Origin: Oceanospirillum sp048265165
Lineage (GTDB): Bacteria; Pseudomonadota; Gammaproteobacteria; Pseudomonadales; Halomonadaceae
Length of the DNA stretch: 64,000 nt
NCBI RefSeq assembly: GCF_048265165.1
Contig: NZ_JBLXCD010000001.1
Coordinates: 496,001 to 560,000 of the forward strand
Direction of reading: 5' to 3'
In this document: positions 43,185 to 51,548 of the stretch, in pieces
How the letters are laid out: every line of letters starts with the position of its first letter
Numbering within the stretch: the stretch's first letter is position 1
Program-made: the position numbers and the translations under genes
Notes under the pieces: model-generated
The model's database searches: none
The model's input: only the letters and a program-made list of their open reading frames with translations
What the model was told of the DNA's origin: nothing

Positions 43185-45017
43185 ATGCTGAACGCCCTTA
43201 AGCAGACGACCTTCATCAGCCGCCGAACGCCAATCAGGCAACTCACCTGTACCGCTTTCACCTGGCTTGCACTGACCACTTCAGCGCTCTCTTTTGCCGC
43301 ATCGCCACAGCATGGTATCGCGATGCACGGCGATCTTAAGTATCCATCGGACTTTAGCCACTTTGATTACGTCAACCCATCAGCCCCCAAAGGCGGTGCA
43401 TTCAGACAAGCGGCAGTAGGTACCTTTGACTCCCTGAACCCTTTTATTATCAAAGGGGTACCAGCATCTGGTATAGGGCTTATCTACGATACCCTGATGG
43501 AGTCTTCCGCTGATGAGCCTTTCTCCCAATACGGCCTACTGGCTGAAAGCGTCACCAGGGCAGAGGATAATAGCTGGGTAGAGTTTACATTACGGCCCAG
43601 CGCTCGTTTTCATGACGGCAAACCCGTAACGCCAGAAGATGTTATTTTCACCTTCAATACGCTGAGAGAAAAAGGCCGCCCTTTTTATCGGGCTTATTAC
43701 GCTGACATCAGTAATATCGTAAAAACAGGGGAGCACTCCGTTCGCTTCAACTTTAAGTCCACTGAGAACCGTGAGTTACCTCTGATTATTGGTCAGGTTC
43801 CTGTGCTGCCAAAACATTACTGGCAGGATAAAGACTTCACTAAAACAACCTTAACGCCACCTGTAGGTTCCGGCCCCTATAAAATATCCAAAGTCGATAG
43901 CGGACGCTCGATCCATTATCAGCGGGATAGCAATTACTGGGGGAGAAATCTGCCAATCAACCAAGGACGCCATAACTTCGATCTGATGGCATTTGAATAT
44001 TATCGTGACAGTACGGTTGCCCTTGAAGCATTTAAGTCAGGCGATCTTAATTTCCGCCGTGAAAACAGTTCCAAGTTCTGGGCCACATCTTACGACTCCC
44101 CTGCCCTCAGCGAAGGCCGTATTATCAAAGAGAGTATCGCCCACAAAAACCCAACAGGCATGCAGGCATTCATTTTCAATCTGCGCCGGAATAAGTTTCA
44201 GGATATCAGGGTTCGAAAAGCACTCAACCTCGCTTTTGACTTTGAATGGACAAATCAGAATCTTTTCTACGGAGCCTATAGCCGGACTGAGAGCTATTTC
44301 TCAAACTCCGAGCTGGCGGCCAAAGGCTTACCATCAGAGCATGAAAAACAGTTACTGGAACCCTATCGGGCACAACTGCCAGTGGAAGTGTTTACAAAAA
44401 CCTTTAGCCTGAACAAAACACAGGGAGATGGCAATATTCGAAATGAACTACGCCAGGCCTCACGTCTACTGAAACAGGCTGGCTGGACGGTAAAGGATGG
44501 TAAACGGGTCGATCAGAACGGTGACCCCGTCGTCATAGAGATGCTGCTCTATGATTCAACCTTCGAGCGTGTCGTGCACCCTTACAAGAAAAATCTTGAG
44601 CGCTTAGGTATTACATTGAACACCCGGATTGTTGATACGACCCAGTATATCAATCGGGTCCGAGGTTTCGATTTTGATATGATCGTCTATAGCATCGGAC
44701 AATCGAACTCTCCGGGTAATGAGCAAAGGGAGTTCTGGCATTCAGAGTATGCGGACAAGCAAAATGCCAGTAATGTCATCGGTATCAAAAGCCCGGTGGT
44801 TGACGCATTAGTTGAGGCTGTCATCACAGCAAAAGATCGTCCGGCACTGGTCACAGCAACCCGGGCACTGGATAGAGTTCTTCTGTGGGGACACTATGTT
44901 GTTCCTCACTGGGGAATTACTCAGTATCGCGTCGCTTACGATCATAAGATTATGCACCCTACCGTGACACCGCCCTACCAACTGGCAACGGATACCTGGT
45001 GGCACCAGAAGAAGTAA
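43185..45017 (+). CDS. yejA: YejA-like peptide ABC transporter substrate-binding protein
   Basis: Periplasmic binding protein of the oligopeptide/microcin C group, 610 residues. Signal segment at about 20-39, cut after SFAA region. Mature start HGIAMHGDLKYPSDFSHFDYVNPSAPKGG is typical of YejA; other marks are PVTPEDVIFTF and PVGSGPYKI. Start ATG 43185 follows GGCAGGAG. With YejB, YejE and YejF it imports peptides; in E. coli this system takes up microcin C. Confidence 0.9.
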   Translation: MLNALKQTTFISRRTPIRQLTCTAFTWLALTTSALSFAASPQHGIAMHGDLKYPSDFSHFDYVNPSAPKGGAFRQAAVGTFDSLNPFIIKGVPASGIGLIYDTLMESSADEPFSQYGLLAESVTRAEDNSWVEFTLRPSARFHDGKPVTPEDVIFTFNTLREKGRPFYRAYYADISNIVKTGEHSVRFNFKSTENRELPLIIGQVPVLPKHYWQDKDFTKTTLTPPVGSGPYKISKVDSGRSIHYQRDSNYWGRNLPINQGRHNFDLMAFEYYRDSTVALEAFKSGDLNFRRENSSKFWATSYDSPALSEGRIIKESIAHKNPTGMQAFIFNLRRNKFQDIRVRKALNLAFDFEWTNQNLFYGAYSRTESYFSNSELAAKGLPSEHEKQLLEPYRAQLPVEVFTKTFSLNKTQGDGNIRNELRQASRLLKQAGWTVKDGKRVDQNGDPVVIEMLLYDSTFERVVHPYKKNLERLGITLNTRIVDTTQYINRVRGFDFDMIVYSIGQSNSPGNEQREFWHSEYADKQNASNVIGIKSPVVDALVEAVITAKDRPALVTATRALDRVLLWGHYVVPHWGITQYRVAYDHKIMHPTVTPPYQLATDTWWHQKK

Positions 45018-45030
45018 TCCGGTAATCAGA

Positions 45031-45071
45031 GCGCCTTGCCGTCAGCTAATGACAAGTATCCGGCAAGGTGC
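45031..45071 (+). other. Intercistronic hairpin yejA-yejB
   Basis: GCGCCTTGCCG at 45031-45041 pairs with CGGCAAGGTGC at 45061-45071 (one G-U pair) around a 19-nt loop, with no T run. It probably protects the 3' end of the yejA message, as with the nrtA-nrtB hairpin. Confidence 0.65.
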
Positions 45072-45111
45072 AACCCTATTGATCCATAACAGCACCTGAT
45101 TAGGAAATCCC

Positions 45112-46197
45112 ATGTGGAGCTATATTACCCGTCGCCTGCTGCTAATGATTCCAACACTTTTTGGTATTATGCTGCTCAATTTTATTATTGTTCAGGCAGC
45201 ACCAGGTGGGCCTGTAGAGCAGGTTCTGGCCCAACTGGACGGCATGGATAGTCAGTCCAGTACGCGTATCGGCTCTGGAGAGCAGACTGAACTCCAGTCT
45301 CAAGGCTCAAACTCAGACTACAGAGGGGCCCAGGGGGTTGATCCTGCTCTGATCAAAGAAATAGAACAGCAGTTTGGTTTCGACAAGCCTGCCCACGAAC
45401 GCTTTTTTCAGATGATAACTCAATACCTGACCTTTGATTTTGGTGATAGTTTTTTTCGGGATAAGCCTGTTCTGGATCTGATACTGGAAAAAATGCCGGT
45501 TTCCATCTCTTTAGGCCTTTGGACAACACTGATTGTATACGGGGTATCCATTCCACTGGGTATCCGCAAGGCTTTACAGCACGGCTCACCTTTCGATGTC
45601 TGGTCTTCAAGCATCATCATTGTGGGGTATGCGATTCCTAACTTTCTGTTTGCCATTCTATTAATTGTGGTATTTGCCGGTGGCAGCTACCTCGACTGGT
45701 TCCCTCTTCGGGGCCTGACCTCGGAAAATTTTGATCAGCTTCCCTGGTACAGTCAGATCACCGATTATCTATGGCATATCACCCTGCCGGTTCTGGCCTC
45801 TGTTATCTCAAGCTTCGCAACTCTGACCATGCTGACCAAAAACAGCTTCCTCGATGAGATTAACAAGCAGTACGTGATGACAGCCAGAGCCAAAGGAGCT
45901 TCTGAGAAACGCGTCCTGTACGGCCATATCTTCCGCAATGCCATGTTGCTGATTATAGCCGGTATGCCTGCTGCTCTTATTGGCATCTTTTTCTCCAGCT
46001 CCCTGCTGATTGAAGTTATCTTTTCCCTGGATGGTCTTGGACTGCTTGGGTTCGAGGCTGTTATGCAGCGGGATTATCCGGTTATCTTCGGCACGCTCTA
46101 CATTTTTACCCTGATCGGCCTCCTGCTGAAACTGATCAGTGACATCACCTACATTATGGTAGACCCAAGAATCAGCTTTGAAGGACAGAATCGCTGA
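45112..46197 (+). CDS. yejB: YejB-like peptide ABC transporter permease
   Basis: Inner membrane permease of the OppB class, 361 residues, six helices. N-terminus YITRRLLLMIPTLFGIMLLNF is typical, followed by a long periplasmic loop with the acidic YRGAQGVDPALIKEIEQQFGFDKP stretch. The EAA loop is ARAKGASEKRVLYGHIFRNA. Start ATG 45112 behind AGGAAA. Partner of YejE. Confidence 0.93.
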   Translation: MWSYITRRLLLMIPTLFGIMLLNFIIVQAAPGGPVEQVLAQLDGMDSQSSTRIGSGEQTELQSQGSNSDYRGAQGVDPALIKEIEQQFGFDKPAHERFFQMITQYLTFDFGDSFFRDKPVLDLILEKMPVSISLGLWTTLIVYGVSIPLGIRKALQHGSPFDVWSSSIIIVGYAIPNFLFAILLIVVFAGGSYLDWFPLRGLTSENFDQLPWYSQITDYLWHITLPVLASVISSFATLTMLTKNSFLDEINKQYVMTARAKGASEKRVLYGHIFRNAMLLIIAGMPAALIGIFFSSSLLIEVIFSLDGLGLLGFEAVMQRDYPVIFGTLYIFTLIGLLLKLISDITYIMVDPRISFEGQNR

Positions 46198-46198
46198 T

Positions 46199-47266
46199 AT
46201 GAGCCTGACAAATACGACATCACAAAGAAAGCAGCTCTGGCAGCCCTCACCCATTGCCCAGCGGCGTATTAGAAGCTTCCGGCAAAACCGACGCAGCTAC
46301 TGGGCTCTGATCATATTCAGTCTATTGTTTGTACTGACCCTGTTTGCTGAAGTGGTTGCCAATGACAAGCCTCTTCTGATCCGCTATCAGGGTGAATGGT
46401 TTGTACCCGTGCTGGAGGTTTACCCTGAGACACGTTTTGGTGGTGACTTCACCACCGAAGCGGAATACACAGACCCCTATATTCAGGAGCTGATAGAAGA
46501 AAAAGGCTGGATACTCTGGCCACTGATCCCTTTCAGTTACGACACCATCAATTATCAGCTGGACCAGCCAGCTCCAAGTCCGCCAACAACTGTAAACTGG
46601 CTGGGCACTGACGACCAGGGACGTGATGTACTGGCAAGGGTTATTTATGGTTTCCGTATCTCTCTGCTGTTTGCCATTACCCTGACGATTGGCAGTACTT
46701 TAGTTGGTGTATTTATCGGTGCTGTTCAGGGTTTTTTTGGTGGCAAAACGGATCTGCTTGGCCAACGTTTTATCGAGATCTGGTCAGGACTACCAACGCT
46801 GTTTATCCTGATTATTCTCTCCAGCATTGTTGAGCCCAACTTCTGGTGGCTACTGGGCATTATGCTGCTATTTAGTTGGATGGCTCTAGTAGATGTTGTT
46901 CGGGCCGAATTTCTACGCTGTCGTAACCTTGAATACATTACGGCCGCTAAAGCACTGGGTGTACCCAATCGGCTGATTATGTGGCGGCATATGCTACCCA
47001 ATGCCATGGTCGCCACAATGACCTTTATGCCCTTCATATTTACCGGTGGTGTAACCACCCTGACAGCTCTGGACTTTCTTGGCTTTGGGCTTCCTCCAGG
47101 CTCACCATCTCTGGGCGAGCTGGTCGCTCAGGGCAAATCTAATCTGCACGCTCCCTGGCTAGGCATCACCGCTTTTGTCGTGCTTTCCGGCATGCTGACA
47201 CTACTGGTATTTATCGGTGAGGGCGTGCGGGATGCCTTCGACCCACGCCATACAGGAGGCCTGTAA
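46199..47266 (+). CDS. yejE: YejE-like peptide ABC transporter permease
   Basis: Second inner membrane permease (OppC class), 355 residues. N-terminal RRIRSFRQNRRSYWALIIFSLLF, a long first periplasmic loop, then LGTDDQGRDVLARVIYGFRISL and the EAA loop AAKALGVPNRLIMWRHMLPNA. The frame runs back to a TTG at 46178, but ATG 46199, directly behind the yejB stop, is the likely start. It overlaps yejF by 1 bp. Confidence 0.93.
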   Translation: MSLTNTTSQRKQLWQPSPIAQRRIRSFRQNRRSYWALIIFSLLFVLTLFAEVVANDKPLLIRYQGEWFVPVLEVYPETRFGGDFTTEAEYTDPYIQELIEEKGWILWPLIPFSYDTINYQLDQPAPSPPTTVNWLGTDDQGRDVLARVIYGFRISLLFAITLTIGSTLVGVFIGAVQGFFGGKTDLLGQRFIEIWSGLPTLFILIILSSIVEPNFWWLLGIMLLFSWMALVDVVRAEFLRCRNLEYITAAKALGVPNRLIMWRHMLPNAMVATMTFMPFIFTGGVTTLTALDFLGFGLPPGSPSLGELVAQGKSNLHAPWLGITAFVVLSGMLTLLVFIGEGVRDAFDPRHTGGL

Positions 47267-48816
47267 TGAGCTGTTCCGAACAACAAACAGCGACAACGGA
47301 TAGAGCTGAAGCCCCATTACTACAGGTTGAGCAACTGACATTAGCTTTTGACCGCAGGAATCCTGTGGTCGACCGGGTCTCATTTTACGTACAACGAGGC
47401 GAAACTCTTGGTATCGTCGGAGAAAGTGGTTCAGGTAAATCCTTGTCAGCTCTCAGTATTCCACGCCTGCTACCCTCTGCAGCCCAGCAGCTCAATGGAC
47501 AAGTCTGGTTTGACGGCGAAGATATGAGCCAGCTTAATGAAAAACAGCTGATGGCCTTGCGGGGCAACCGTATTTCAGTGATTTTTCAGGAGCCAATGTC
47601 ATCTCTGAACCCCCTGCATAGTATCGGCAAGCAGATTTCAGAAATCATCAGGCTGCACCGCCCTCTTAACAAGCATGAGCTGTTTGACGAAACTGTCAAA
47701 CGATTGAATGAAGTCGGTATCGAACATCCAGAACAGCGCTACCATGCCCTACCTCACCAACTCTCTGGCGGACAGCGCCAACGGGTGATGATCGCCATGG
47801 CAATCGCTAACGAACCGGATCTCCTGATTGCCGACGAACCAACAACAGCATTAGATCAGCAGATCCAGAAGCAGATTCTGGACCTGATTCAAACGCTACA
47901 GAAGAAGTATCAGATGGCAGTTCTTCTTATCACCCACGATCTGAATATCGTTCGCGACTACGCAGACCGGGTGTGCGTCATGCAACAGGGTAAAGTTATT
48001 GAAACGGCCGATACCGGATCTGTTTTTTCTGATCCGAAACAAGAGTATACCCGAATGCTCCTCGCAGCCGACCCTGATGGAAAACCGGTCCCTCTTGAGA
48101 GCGATGCGTACAACCTGCTCACCGTCAAGCAACTCAATGTCTGGTACCCAATTCGTACAGGCCTTATGAAGCGAGTAACCGGTCACATCAAAGCAGTAAC
48201 CGGTGCCGAATTTGACCTCTGCCAGGGAGAATGTATCGGTTTTTTGGGAGCCAGCGGCTCAGGAAAAACTTCACTTGGAATGGCGATTCTCCGTTTGATA
48301 GACAGTCAGGGAGAAATCCGCTTTGATGGGCAGGATCTTAATCAGCTTTCACCTGAAGCACTCAGAAAAATCCGGAAGAAAATCCAGGTCGTTCTACAGG
48401 ATCCTTTTGGCAGCCTTAGTCCACGTATGGCCATAGGTGAGATTATTGCTGAGGGATTAAAAGTACACTATCCGGCTTCAGATTCTGAAATTAAAACGTC
48501 AGTCATAAACGTTATGCAAGAGGTTGGCCTTGATCCGGATACCCGACATCGCTACCCTCATGAATTTTCAGGAGGACAACGCCAAAGGGTGGCTATCGCC
48601 CGGGCACTTATCCTTCGTCCCAAGCTGATCATTCTGGATGAACCTACATCAGCTCTGGATAAAAGCGTACAAAAACAGGTGGTAGAACTCCTGAAATCAC
48701 TTCAGGTCAGGCATCGCATCAGCTATATATTGATTACTCATGATCCAGCTATCACTCAATCCATGTGTCATAAGGTGATTCATCTTGATGGGGAAAGCAC
48801 TCACATACCAGTCTGA
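47266..48816 (+). CDS. yejF: YejF-like peptide ABC transporter ATP-binding protein
   Basis: Cytoplasmic ATPase with two fused ABC domains, 516 residues. First domain: Walker A GESGSGKS, signature LSGGQRQRV; second domain: GASGSGKTS, signature FSGGQRQRV; each with its own Walker B. This matches YejF, which replaces the separate OppD and OppF. The start TAATG overlaps yejE. Last gene of the yejABEF unit, followed by a terminator. Confidence 0.94.
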   Translation: MSCSEQQTATTDRAEAPLLQVEQLTLAFDRRNPVVDRVSFYVQRGETLGIVGESGSGKSLSALSIPRLLPSAAQQLNGQVWFDGEDMSQLNEKQLMALRGNRISVIFQEPMSSLNPLHSIGKQISEIIRLHRPLNKHELFDETVKRLNEVGIEHPEQRYHALPHQLSGGQRQRVMIAMAIANEPDLLIADEPTTALDQQIQKQILDLIQTLQKKYQMAVLLITHDLNIVRDYADRVCVMQQGKVIETADTGSVFSDPKQEYTRMLLAADPDGKPVPLESDAYNLLTVKQLNVWYPIRTGLMKRVTGHIKAVTGAEFDLCQGECIGFLGASGSGKTSLGMAILRLIDSQGEIRFDGQDLNQLSPEALRKIRKKIQVVLQDPFGSLSPRMAIGEIIAEGLKVHYPASDSEIKTSVINVMQEVGLDPDTRHRYPHEFSGGQRQRVAIARALILRPKLIILDEPTSALDKSVQKQVVELLKSLQVRHRISYILITHDPAITQSMCHKVIHLDGESTHIPV

Positions 48817-48909
48817 GGCGTGATACGGCCGCTTTTAGCATCCGTAACACGCCACCCTCACCTGCTACCTTAACACGGGTCAAGCAGAGACCTCTCAAGG
48901 CTGAGAAAC

Positions 48910-48940
48910 AAAAAAGGAAGCCACTTCGGCTTCCTTTTTT
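48910..48940. terminator. Bidirectional terminator yejF / ppiD
   Basis: GGAAGCC pairs with GGCTTCC around ACTTC, flanked by A and T runs on both sides. It lies between two convergent genes and can serve both. Confidence 0.92.
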
Positions 48941-49005
48941 ATACTCATCAAAGCGGAGCCAGCTGAAGCCTGACCCCGGCATTTGTCACGCTGTTATTCA
49001 GATTA

Positions 49006-50865
49006 TTACAGGTACGTCACTTCAGCTTTGCCAGTAATGGCAGCCCGAAGTTGCTGGGTCGTGTTACGGGCCTGGGATAACTGAATAGCTTGCTGATAGA
49101 AAGCAACAATCTCTTCTGACATCTCCGGCTGCTCAATACCTGTTACCTGAACCAGATAAACCGTATCCCCTGCAACCACTTTCTCAACACGGCCTTCAGG
49201 CTGTGCAAAAGCCTGCTGAACTACTGCCCGAGGGACTTCCTGCGATACTCGCGATACAGCCTCAGCAGAGGTAACTGCATGGTTCGAGGCTTTAGCAGCT
49301 TCAGCCAGATCAGATACTTCAGCTTTCTCGATCAGCTCAGTCGCCACTTTTTCTACAGCGGCAACCTGCTTCTCAACCATCAGGGTCTGACGAATCTGCT
49401 CAGAGACTTCTACCAGAGGACGAATAGAAGGCTCTTTGACATCAACAGCCCGAATTACCACAGCATTGTGATCATCAAGCTCAATAAGGTCACTGTTTGA
49501 GCCTTCTTCTTTCACCAGACCAGAAAAAGCAGCGCGAACTACCGCAGGATGAGAAGCAACACCTTCGCCACCCTGAACAGAGAAAAAGTCCGTAGATTTA
49601 ACGGTCAGATTCAGTTCAGAGGCCGGTTCCTGAAGATCCTGAGAAGCAAAACTTGCATTTGCCAGCTCTTCGGTCATCAACAGGTATTTATCTGCCGCTT
49701 CTTTCGCCTCCAGATCCGCCAATAAGGTAGGCCGCATCTCTTCGTAGGATGCCTGTTTAACTGTCTCTTTTTTGTCAAGATAAACGAGGTGAACACCAAA
49801 TTCAGTAACCACAGGCTCTGAAACACCACCCTCTTCGAGTGCAAAAAGAGCATTCTCAAAGTCAGCATCAAAGCTATCGGGTTCAACAAGTCCCAACTTA
49901 CCGCCATCTGCGGAAGAGCCCACATCCTCAGAAAATTCTTTTGCCAATGCGGCAAAGGATTCCCCTTGCTCTACACGTGTTTTAATACTCTCAAGCTCGG
50001 CGACGGCTTCTTCTTCTGAACGACTATCGGTATCCAATAAAATATGGGACGCATAATAACTTGCCTGGGTCGCATTACGCTGCTGGTAACTGGCATACGC
50101 ACTCTGCAGAGCCTCTTCCGATATCTCAGTATCAGAGATAAAATCATCCTGACTGATTTGGATATAATCCAGTTTCACCCGTTCTGGCAGAGCAAAAGAC
50201 GATTGATTATTCTGGTAGTAGGTTTCTATTTCAGTCTCAGAGACCGAAACGCCTTTCTGCTGGTCTGCCTTCAAAGCGATATAACGCAGATCACGGGTCT
50301 GACTGTCCAGAGCAATGACCTGACGAATATATTTCTCAGGCATAAATTCACTCAGGCTAACGCCACCCTGTAACTGATTAATCAGTACATCTTTACGAAG
50401 CTCTTCGCGGAACTGACGGGGAGCAAGCCCCACATTTCGCAACATCACCTGGAACTGATCAGCGCTGAACTGGCCATCGGGGCCCCGGAATTCAGGCGTA
50501 GCCAGAATCAAACGGTCAATCTGCAATTCACTCACTGTCAGACCACCATCTTCTGCAGCCTGAAGTGCTGCTTCGCGATTCACTAATGTCTGCAGAGCTC
50601 GCTGACGAATCAGATTTTCATTTAACTCAGAAGGATCCGCATCCGGTCCCATTTGAGATAAAACCTGGCGAACCTGACGCTGAGTGGAGATCTCCAGCTC
50701 ATAGCGGCTTATTTTACTGTCATTAACCGTAGCAACTTCATCGCCCCCTCCGGTGAATGCGCCAACAATGGCGTCAAGACCAAACATTGCAAAGGTCAAA
50801 ATGATAAAACCTACGATGACTTTTACCACCCAGCTGGATGACTTGTCCCTGATGTTCTGAAGCAT
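49006..50865 (-). CDS. ppiD: Periplasmic folding chaperone / PPIase-like PpiD
   Basis: Inner membrane-anchored periplasmic chaperone near the Sec translocon, 619 residues, normal length. N-terminal helix at about 13-34, SurA-like N-terminal domain, then a parvulin domain (ASHILLDTDSRSEEEA ... LGLVEPDSFDADFENALF ... SEPVVTEFGVHLVYL) at about 260-365, and a C-terminal chaperone part. Parvulin domains of PpiD usually have little or no isomerase activity. It follows lon-hupB-tRNA-Asp, the conserved order. Confidence 0.94.
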   Translation of the reverse strand: MLQNIRDKSSSWVVKVIVGFIILTFAMFGLDAIVGAFTGGGDEVATVNDSKISRYELEISTQRQVRQVLSQMGPDADPSELNENLIRQRALQTLVNREAALQAAEDGGLTVSELQIDRLILATPEFRGPDGQFSADQFQVMLRNVGLAPRQFREELRKDVLINQLQGGVSLSEFMPEKYIRQVIALDSQTRDLRYIALKADQQKGVSVSETEIETYYQNNQSSFALPERVKLDYIQISQDDFISDTEISEEALQSAYASYQQRNATQASYYASHILLDTDSRSEEEAVAELESIKTRVEQGESFAALAKEFSEDVGSSADGGKLGLVEPDSFDADFENALFALEEGGVSEPVVTEFGVHLVYLDKKETVKQASYEEMRPTLLADLEAKEAADKYLLMTEELANASFASQDLQEPASELNLTVKSTDFFSVQGGEGVASHPAVVRAAFSGLVKEEGSNSDLIELDDHNAVVIRAVDVKEPSIRPLVEVSEQIRQTLMVEKQVAAVEKVATELIEKAEVSDLAEAAKASNHAVTSAEAVSRVSQEVPRAVVQQAFAQPEGRVEKVVAGDTVYLVQVTGIEQPEMSEEIVAFYQQAIQLSQARNTTQQLRAAITGKAEVTYL

Positions 50866-51019
50866 TTAAATGTCTCTTGTGGGTTTTAATGTGAATTCTT
50901 AAGCTGAAATTAGCTTAATTATAACTGCCTGAGCAGCAATACAAAATGCTGAGACAATAATTAGCCGAACAAATTCATAGGATTAAAAAGTTACAGGTCT
51001 GATGATTCAGTTTTCAGAC

Positions 51020-51052
51020 AAAAAAAAAGCACATCCGAAGATGTGCTTTTTT
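51020..51052 (-). terminator. Terminator after hupB and tRNA-Asp
   Basis: On the minus strand GCACATC pairs with GATGTGC around a TTCG tetraloop, followed by nine T; six A precede. It closes the hupB/tRNA-Asp transcript 5 bp after the tRNA. Confidence 0.93.
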
Positions 51053-51057
51053 CGATT

Positions 51058-51134
51058 TGGCGGATCGGACGGGACTCGAACCCGCGACCCCCGGCGTGAC
51101 AGGCCGGTATTCTAACCAACTGAACTACCGATCC
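51058..51134 (-). tRNA. tRNA-Asp (GTC)
   Basis: 77-nt cloverleaf read from the minus strand, with acceptor GGATCGG/CCGATCC, discriminator G and an encoded CCA end (51060-51058). Anticodon loop CTGTCAC gives GTC. It lies 24 bp after hupB on the same strand and is probably cut out of the same transcript. Confidence 0.97.
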
Positions 51135-51158
51135 AAATCTCTTAAACTAAAGTGAACC

Positions 51159-51431
51159 TTAGTTTACAGCATCTTTTAAAGCTTTGCCTGGCTTAAAGCT
51201 AGGCACTTTCGCTGCTTTAATTTCGATTGGATCACCTGTTTGAGGGTTACGACCCGTACGGGCTGCACGCTCTTTTACAGAGAAAGTACCAAAGCCAACC
51301 AATACTACTGAATCACCCTTTTGCAGAGATTCAGAAACAGTTTCGATCATTGCGTCCAGTGCACGACCGGCAGCAGCTTTAGGAATATCAGCAGACGCTG
51401 CAATCGCATCAATCAGTTCAGACTTATTCAC
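51159..51431 (-). CDS. hupB: DNA-binding protein HU-beta
   Basis: Nucleoid-associated histone-like protein, 90 residues, full length. Start MNKSELIDAIA, dimer region, then the DNA-binding arm GRNPQTGDPI with the tip proline and the C-terminal KPGKALKDAVN. Its own strong sigma-70 promoter lies between it and lon. Place behind lon is conserved. Confidence 0.97.
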   Translation of the reverse strand: MNKSELIDAIAASADIPKAAAGRALDAMIETVSESLQKGDSVVLVGFGTFSVKERAARTGRNPQTGDPIEIKAAKVPSFKPGKALKDAVN

Positions 51432-51514
51432 TCTTCACCCCTTAACAATACGGCCAATGCGGCCAAAAACAAATGCGCAGATTATTGGTGGCTTACGCAA
51501 AAAAACAGGCGCAA

Positions 51515-51543
51515 TTTATACCAATACACCTTCGTAGCGTCAA
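51515..51543 (-). promoter_or_regulatory. Sigma-70 promoter of hupB
   Basis: On the minus strand TTGACG (51543-51538), a 17-bp spacer and TATAAA (51520-51515). It begins 6 bp after the lon stop, so hupB can be expressed apart from lon. Confidence 0.8.
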
Positions 51544-51548
51544 GTAAT

